A stretch of 9,959 nucleotides of DNA. It comes from Microbacteriaceae bacterium (GTDB lineage Bacteria; Actinomycetota; Actinomycetes; Actinomycetales; Microbacteriaceae). Numbering within the stretch: the first letter of the stretch is position 1; each line of letters begins with the position of its first letter. Location of the stretch: contig JAJAZI010000314.1 of the NCBI GenBank assembly GCA_026785785.1, positions 1-9,959 on the forward strand, in the 5' to 3' direction. The notes below the pieces were generated by a model. That model was not told where the DNA came from and did no database searches. It saw only the letters and a program-made list of their open reading frames with translations. A program made the position numbers and the translations under genes. Positions 5,955 through 9,959 of the stretch are shown in pieces.

Positions 5955-6904
5955 CAGAAGCTGGCGCGGGAGTGCACCTCGACCGCGACGATTCCGGCGG
6001 TCGGATCTGCGATCGAGAGGTGCACGACGGCGAAGTCGCCGGTCGCGAGCGAGGCCGGCCGGCGCAGCGTCCCATCGCGGGCGCTTCCCGCGCACTCGGC
6101 GATCTCGTCGATGATTTCGGGAAGCACGGGACCGTGGCTGCAGAGCACAGCGGTCTCCCGCTTGGCGACCCGCTTGCTGACGACGCGGCGCACGTTGGCG
6201 ACGCCGTCTTCGTAGGCGTCCTGGCTGATCGCGGCCGTCGCCTTGACGTCGAGCCCGAGCATCGTCGCGAGGGGTTCGATCGTGGAGATGCAGCGGGCGG
6301 CGGTGCTGCTGATGAGCTTCGTCGGGCGGTAGGCGGCGATTGCGCGCGCCGCGGCCCTGGCATCCTCGATTCCGGTGTGGTCGAGCGGCCTCGTGGAGTC
6401 CGGTCCCGTCCAGGAGCTTGCAGGGACGGCCTTGCCGTGCCGGAGGGCAATGACACCGAAGGTGCGGAGCGTGTTGCTCTCGACGCGCGCGGCGAACCGG
6501 TCGATGATTGCCTGATCGCGCTCGTAGCTGAGCTTCGCGCGGGCCGCTTTGAGCGTGACCCACTCGGTCGAGGTGACCTCGAAGCTCGGGGTGAAGCTCG
6601 CGGCGGCCATCGCCGCGGCGGTCGCCTCAGCCGCCCAGTAGTGCACGATCTTGTCGCGACCGGTCGGCAGCGGGTACTCGGTCTCGCCGAGGGGCGCCCC
6701 GAGGGCCACCGCGAGGCCCGTCTCCTCGAGCGTCTCGCGCACGGCCGCCTCCGGCAGCGACTCGCCGGGCTCGAGCTTGCCCTTCGGGAGGGAGATGTCT
6801 CCGCGGTTGGCGCGGTGCACGAGCAGTACGCGCACCTTGCCTTCGGTCATCTGCCAACACACGACGCCCGCTGCACTAACGGTGGAGGGGGCCGTCACGG
6901 TCAC
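5954..6904 (-). CDS. mutT1: MutT1-like Nudix hydrolase / histidine phosphatase fusion
   Basis: This is a cytosolic two-domain hydrolase of 316 residues. The N-terminal Nudix domain (about 8-135) carries a complete Nudix box at 42-64 (G42, E48, RE at 56-57, EE at 60-61, G63), which binds the metal and cuts a nucleoside diphosphate linkage. The C-terminal histidine-phosphatase domain (about 149-316) has the catalytic RHG at 155-157 and a second active-site His in CSHG at 257. This architecture is that of mycobacterial MutT1, reported to act on 8-oxo-(d)GTP and dinucleoside polyphosphates. The start is GTG 6904, overlapping the ppk stop by 4 bp (GTGA), so it is translated with ppk; an extension to 7030 would only run back inside ppk. 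The mycobacterial gene is also next to ppk1, which supports the name. The exact substrate here is not determined. Confidence 0.9.
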   Translation of the reverse strand: MTVTAPSTVSAAGVVCWQMTEGKVRVLLVHRANRGDISLPKGKLEPGESLPEAAVRETLEETGLAVALGAPLGETEYPLPTGRDKIVHYWAAEATAAAMAAASFTPSFEVTSTEWVTLKAARAKLSYERDQAIIDRFAARVESNTLRTFGVIALRHGKAVPASSWTGPDSTRPLDHTGIEDARAAARAIAAYRPTKLISSTAARCISTIEPLATMLGLDVKATAAISQDAYEDGVANVRRVVSKRVAKRETAVLCSHGPVLPEIIDEIAECAGSARDGTLRRPASLATGDFAVVHLSIADPTAGIVAVEVHSRASF

Positions 6905-9081
6905 CGGCGCACCCCCGGGCGTTTGCGCTGGGAAATCCGCCTCATCATGACGTTCTGCATGTCGCGCAGCGGGGTGCCATCGGCGGCGAGATGGTGCCTG
7001 GTCCAGTTGCCGTCGCCCGCGAGCTTCCACGCGGCGGTGTCCTCCGACATGGCGAGGGAGAAGAGGCTCTCGACGGCGCGAAGGTGTTCCGGGCTCGTCA
7101 GTCGCACCAGTGCCTCGATCCGGCGGTCGAGATTGCGATGCATCATGTCGGCGCTGCCGATGTAGACAGTTGGGTTGCCGCCGTTGTGGAAGGAGAAGAT
7201 CCGGGAATGCTCGAGGTAGCGCCCGAGGACCGAGCGCACCGCGATGTTCTCGCTGAGCCCTGGAACCCCCGGCCTGAGCGTGCAGATGCCGCGGATAACC
7301 ATCTGCACCGGCACGCTGGCGTTGCTCGCCTCATACAGCGCATCGATGACAGCCTCGTCGACAATCGAGTTGAGCTTGATCTGGATACCGGACGGGTTGC
7401 CGGCCAGCGCGGCCGCGGTTTCGGCCCGGATGGCCTTGATGAGCCCCTTGCGCAGGTGCAGCGGAGCGACGAGGAGGCGCTTGAACTTCTTCTCGATCGC
7501 GTAGCCGGAGAGCTCGTTGAACAGCCGGGTGAGGTCCTTGCCGACGACATCGTCCGCCGTCAGCAGACCGAGGTCCTCGTACAGGCGCGAGGTCTTCGGG
7601 TTGTAGTTGCCGGTACCGATGTGGCTGTAGTGCCGCAGGCGTCCCTCCTCCTGGCGCACCACGAGCGCGAGCTTGCAGTGGGTCTTGAGTCCGACGATGC
7701 CGTAGACGACGTGCACCCCGGCCTTTTCGAGCTTGCGGGCCCAGTTGATGTTCGCGGACTCGTCGAACCTCGCCTTGATCTCGACCAGGGCGAGCACCTG
7801 CTTGCCGGCCTCGGCGGCGTTGATGAGCGCTTCGATGATCGGGCTGTCGCCGCTCGTGCGGTACAGGGTCTGCTTGATCGCGAGCACGTTGGGGTCGGAC
7901 GCGGCCTGCTCGAGGAACGCCTGCACGCTCGTCGCGAACGACTCGTAGGGGTGGTGTAGCAGGATGTCCTGCCGGGCGATGGACGCGAAAATATCGGGGC
8001 CGGTGCCGGCCTCGGTCGGCATGAGCTGCGTCGCGGTCGTCGGAACGTGCTTGCGGTACTTCAGCTGGGGGCGGTCGATCTTCGTGATGTCGAACAGGCC
8101 GGCGAGGTCGAGTGGCGCGGGCAGCCGGTAGACCTCCTGATCGGTAATCCCGAGCTCCCGCACGAGTAGGTCGAGGGTGACCGGGTCCATGTCGTCGGTG
8201 ATCTCGAGCCGGATCGGCGGGCCGAAGCGGCGCCGCAGCAGCTCGCGCTCGAGCGTCTGGATGAGGTTCTCCGACTCGTCCTCCTCGACCTGCACGTCTT
8301 CGTTGCGCGTGACGCGGAACTCGTGGTGGTCGAGGATCTCCATTCCGGGAAAGAGGTGGCTGAGGTGGTTCGAGATGAGGTCTTCGAGGGGGATGAAGCG
8401 CAGCATCCCGCTTCCGTCATCCGGCAGCTGCACGAAGCGGGCGAGCACGGGCGGCACCTTGAGCCGGGCGAACTCCTCGCGGTCGGTCTTGGGGTTGCGG
8501 ATGCGCACCGACAGGTTCAGCGAGAGCCCGGAGATGTAGGGGAACGGATGTGCGGGGTCGACGGCGAGCGGCATGAGTACCGGGAAGATCTGCGTCGAGA
8601 AGATCTCCTCGACCCGCACCCGGTCGGCCGGGCCGAGGTCGGCCCAGGTCTCGATGTGGATGCCGGCGTCGTCGAGGGCGGGCTTCACCAGCTCGGTGAA
8701 GGCCGCGGCGTGTCGGGTCTGCAGCTCGTGGGCGCGCGCGGCGATGTCGCTGAGCACGTCGCCCGGCGCCCGGCCGACGTTCGTCGGAACGGCGAGGCCG
8801 GTCACGATCCGGCGCTTGAGGCCCGCGACTCGCACCATGAAGAACTCGTCGAGGTTGCCGGCGAAGATCGCGAGGAAGTTGGCCCGCTCAAGAAGAGGCA
8901 GGTCCGGGTCTTCGGCGAGCTCGAGAACCCGCGTGTTGAACGCGAGCCAGCTCAGCTCGCGATCGAGGAACCGGTCGGGCGGGAGGGCGCCAGTGTCGGA
9001 CCACGTCCACTCGTCGTCGTACTCGTCGTCAAGGAAGTCCGCGCCGACGGCGGCAACCACCGGATAGATGTCGCTGTCCAT
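6901..9081 (-). CDS. ppk: Polyphosphate kinase 1 (Ppk1)
   Basis: Ppk1 reversibly transfers the gamma phosphate of ATP to growing polyphosphate. At 726 residues it has full family length. The N domain opens with [22 protein letters not shown] (about 37-58) and [15 protein letters not shown] (about 73-87), followed by the head domain and the two C domains. The catalytic KARFDE (436-441), THCK with the predicted phosphorylated H468, and [11 protein letters not shown] with H487 correspond to the two essential histidines of E. coli Ppk. [15 protein letters not shown] (642-656) is the conserved C2 motif. I prefer ATG 9081; GTG 9105 adds 8 residues and is a real alternative. Neither start has a clear purine-rich ribosome binding site, and a -10-like CATGAT sits 6 nt before the ATG, suggesting a leaderless transcript. 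A PHO-box-like pair lies upstream. The last bases overlap the mutT1-like start. Confidence 0.97.
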   Translation of the reverse strand: MDSDIYPVVAAVGADFLDDEYDDEWTWSDTGALPPDRFLDRELSWLAFNTRVLELAEDPDLPLLERANFLAIFAGNLDEFFMVRVAGLKRRIVTGLAVPTNVGRAPGDVLSDIAARAHELQTRHAAAFTELVKPALDDAGIHIETWADLGPADRVRVEEIFSTQIFPVLMPLAVDPAHPFPYISGLSLNLSVRIRNPKTDREEFARLKVPPVLARFVQLPDDGSGMLRFIPLEDLISNHLSHLFPGMEILDHHEFRVTRNEDVQVEEDESENLIQTLERELLRRRFGPPIRLEITDDMDPVTLDLLVRELGITDQEVYRLPAPLDLAGLFDITKIDRPQLKYRKHVPTTATQLMPTEAGTGPDIFASIARQDILLHHPYESFATSVQAFLEQAASDPNVLAIKQTLYRTSGDSPIIEALINAAEAGKQVLALVEIKARFDESANINWARKLEKAGVHVVYGIVGLKTHCKLALVVRQEEGRLRHYSHIGTGNYNPKTSRLYEDLGLLTADDVVGKDLTRLFNELSGYAIEKKFKRLLVAPLHLRKGLIKAIRAETAAALAGNPSGIQIKLNSIVDEAVIDALYEASNASVPVQMVIRGICTLRPGVPGLSENIAVRSVLGRYLEHSRIFSFHNGGNPTVYIGSADMMHRNLDRRIEALVRLTSPEHLRAVESLFSLAMSEDTAAWKLAGDGNWTRHHLAADGTPLRDMQNVMMRRISQRKRPGVRR

Positions 9082-9087
9082 GCGACC

Positions 9088-9093
9088 ATCATG
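9088..9093 (-). promoter_or_regulatory. Candidate -10 of ppk promoter (leaderless start)
   Basis: On the minus strand CATGAT (9093 to 9088) is followed by six bases and then the ATG at 9081. A transcript started at the usual distance from this hexamer would begin at or next to the A of the ATG. Leaderless mRNAs are common in actinobacteria, and this would explain why no ribosome binding site is visible. It would also rule out the upstream GTG at 9105 as the start. Confidence 0.35.
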
Positions 9094-9124
9094 ACACCAT
9101 GCCACCGCCGCCCCCGTGCGAATG

Positions 9125-9142
9125 AGTTAACGAGGCGTGAAC
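9125..9142 (-). promoter_or_regulatory. Two-unit PHO-box-like repeat upstream of ppk
   Basis: On the plus strand AGTTAAC (9125-9131) and CGTGAAC (9136-9142) repeat with the same 11-bp period as the pstS array, matching GGTGAAC at 5 and 6 of 7 positions. On the coding strand they read GTTCACG, 4-nt spacer, GTTAACT. The pair lies in the 79-bp gap between mshD and ppk, 43 nt upstream of ATG 9081. PhoP control of ppk is known in Streptomyces, so co-regulation with pst is plausible. With two imperfect units the site would be weaker than that at pstS. Confidence 0.6.
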
Positions 9143-9160
9143 CGCGCGGGCTACGGCCGT

Positions 9161-9959
9161 TCAGCTCGCGTTGGAGGGCCGCGAGGCGTACTGGATGTCG
9201 ATCGAGTGATTGACGAAACCGACGGAGCGGTAGAGGGCAACGGCCGCAGTGTTCTCCGCCTCAACGTAGAGGTTCGACTCCCGGATGCCGCGCGCTGCGA
9301 GCCTCTGGAGACCGGCGGCGACGAGGCCCCGGCCGAGGCCCCGGCCCTGGCCAGCGGGAGAGACTCCGACGGCGTACAACTCGCCGATCCCACCTTCGAC
9401 CTTGAGCCAGCAGAATCCGACCATCGTGCCGTCGTCGCCCGAGGCGATCAGGAAGTCGGCGGGGTCGAACCAGGACTCGGCTTTGCGTGCGTCGAGGTCG
9501 GCCTGGCCGAGGGTACCCTGCTCGGCGTGGTCGGCGAAGGCCAGCGCGTTGAGTGCGAGCCACTCGGCGTCGTCGCGGCCGGGGCGGAAGGCGCGCACCT
9601 CGGTGGCGCCGCCCGGCGCGCGCACCGGACTCAGCCGAAGCTGCAGCAGTTCGCGCACCGGATCGAGGCCAGCACGGGCGGCGAGACTGCGGGCGTCCGG
9701 GTGGTCGCCGTGGGCCCAGATCAATGCATTGCCCCCCGCCCGGGCCAGCACATCCGCGAGCAGGCGCCCGCCGAGCCCGCGGCGTCGATAGGCCGGGCCC
9801 ACGACGATTTCGGCTTCCGCCGGCTCCGCATCCGTGGTCATTATCGAGATGCCAGAGATCTCGCCGTCGATCTCGATGGCGGTGCCGAGCCTCGCCCCCG
9901 CGCGCAGGTCCACGAGGGACTGGTCGGAGAACGGCGGCTGCCCGTCGGCGCGGGTCGCC
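9161..9959 (-). CDS. mshD: Mycothiol synthase MshD (5' end outside window)
   Basis: MshD acetylates Cys-GlcN-inositol with acetyl-CoA, the last step of mycothiol synthesis in the cytosol. The frame is open to the right edge, giving 265 visible residues, including 15 beyond the first GTG in frame (9913). Those residues (ADGQPPFSDQSL) resemble the MshD N-terminal region, so the true start lies outside and roughly 30 residues are missing. Two tandem GNAT domains are visible. The first has the acetyl-CoA loop RRRGLG (visible residues 58-63) and WAHGD (81-85). The second has AFADHAEQG (140-148), GELY (192-195, whose Glu fits the catalytic base described in mycobacterial MshD), the CoA loop QGRGLG (204-209) and LYVE (230-233). 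In characterised MshD only the second domain is catalytic. It ends 79 bp before ppk, which seems to have its own promoter. Confidence 0.93.
   Translation of the reverse strand, partial: ATRADGQPPFSDQSLVDLRAGARLGTAIEIDGEISGISIMTTDAEPAEAEIVVGPAYRRRGLGGRLLADVLARAGGNALIWAHGDHPDARSLAARAGLDPVRELLQLRLSPVRAPGGATEVRAFRPGRDDAEWLALNALAFADHAEQGTLGQADLDARKAESWFDPADFLIASGDDGTMVGFCWLKVEGGIGELYAVGVSPAGQGRGLGRGLVAAGLQRLAARGIRESNLYVEAENTAAVALYRSVGFVNHSIDIQYASRPSNAS

Noticed and set aside
5918..7165. Plus-strand open frame of 415 codons across the mutT1-like gene and the end of ppk
   Set aside because: It is a shadow frame opposite two well-supported genes and has no domain.
9139..9160. Weak GAAC/GTTC inverted repeat as an mshD terminator
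   Set aside because: Only about four clean base pairs, with mismatches, and it overlaps the PHO-like repeat; this is not enough to call.
9911..9913. GTG as the true start of mshD
   Set aside because: The frame stays open to the window edge and the residues beyond this GTG look like MshD, so the gene is cut by the window rather than starting here.
1..9959. tRNA, rRNA, CRISPR, insertion sequence or riboswitch
   Set aside because: I saw no tandem spacer-repeat pattern, transposase frame, terminal inverted repeats of an IS element or structured RNA signature; coding genes fill nearly all of the window.

Overview
The window is high-GC chromosomal DNA of an actinobacterium, most likely a member of the Microbacteriaceae. 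The family is inferred from gene content and protein character, not from a search. Support comes from GTG starts, 4-bp start/stop overlaps, a SigK/RskA pair, an actinobacterial-type phosphate operon, a Nudix plus histidine-phosphatase fusion beside polyphosphate kinase, and a mycothiol synthase, since mycothiol is specific to actinobacteria. There are nine protein genes, no RNA genes, and no mobile or CRISPR elements.

Layout. Bases 1-216 are a leader region with a possible terminator of an upstream gene and a candidate ECF-type promoter. On the plus strand follow an ECF sigma factor (sigK, 217-822) and its membrane anti-sigma factor (rskA, 819-1691), translationally coupled. They run convergently into a minus-strand cluster, with a hairpin-rich terminator between (1692-1751). 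In transcription order on the minus strand the cluster is mshD (entering from the right edge, 5' end outside the window), ppk, mutT1-like, pstS, pstC, pstA, pstB.

How the genes work together. PstS (lipoprotein), PstC and PstA (membrane channel) and PstB (ATPase) form a complete high-affinity phosphate importer. Ppk makes polyphosphate from ATP. The MutT1-like protein, overlapping ppk by 4 bp, is a nucleotide or diphosphate hydrolase. So most of the minus strand concerns phosphate acquisition and storage. MshD makes the redox buffer mycothiol.

Regulation visible in the sequence. Three direct repeats with an 11-bp period (GGTGAAC type on the plus strand, GTTCACC on the coding strand) lie upstream of pstS and match the form of actinobacterial PHO boxes bound by PhoP. 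A weaker two-unit copy with the same 11-bp period lies just upstream of ppk, whose ATG appears to have no ribosome binding site and may be leaderless. Between pstS and pstC is an 18-nt-arm hairpin next to a G-quadruplex-type motif on the template strand. Together they could keep binding-protein expression above that of the channel genes. The best leads are the paired PHO boxes, the hairpin/G4 element and the candidate SigK autoregulatory promoter. I see no wholly new protein system here.
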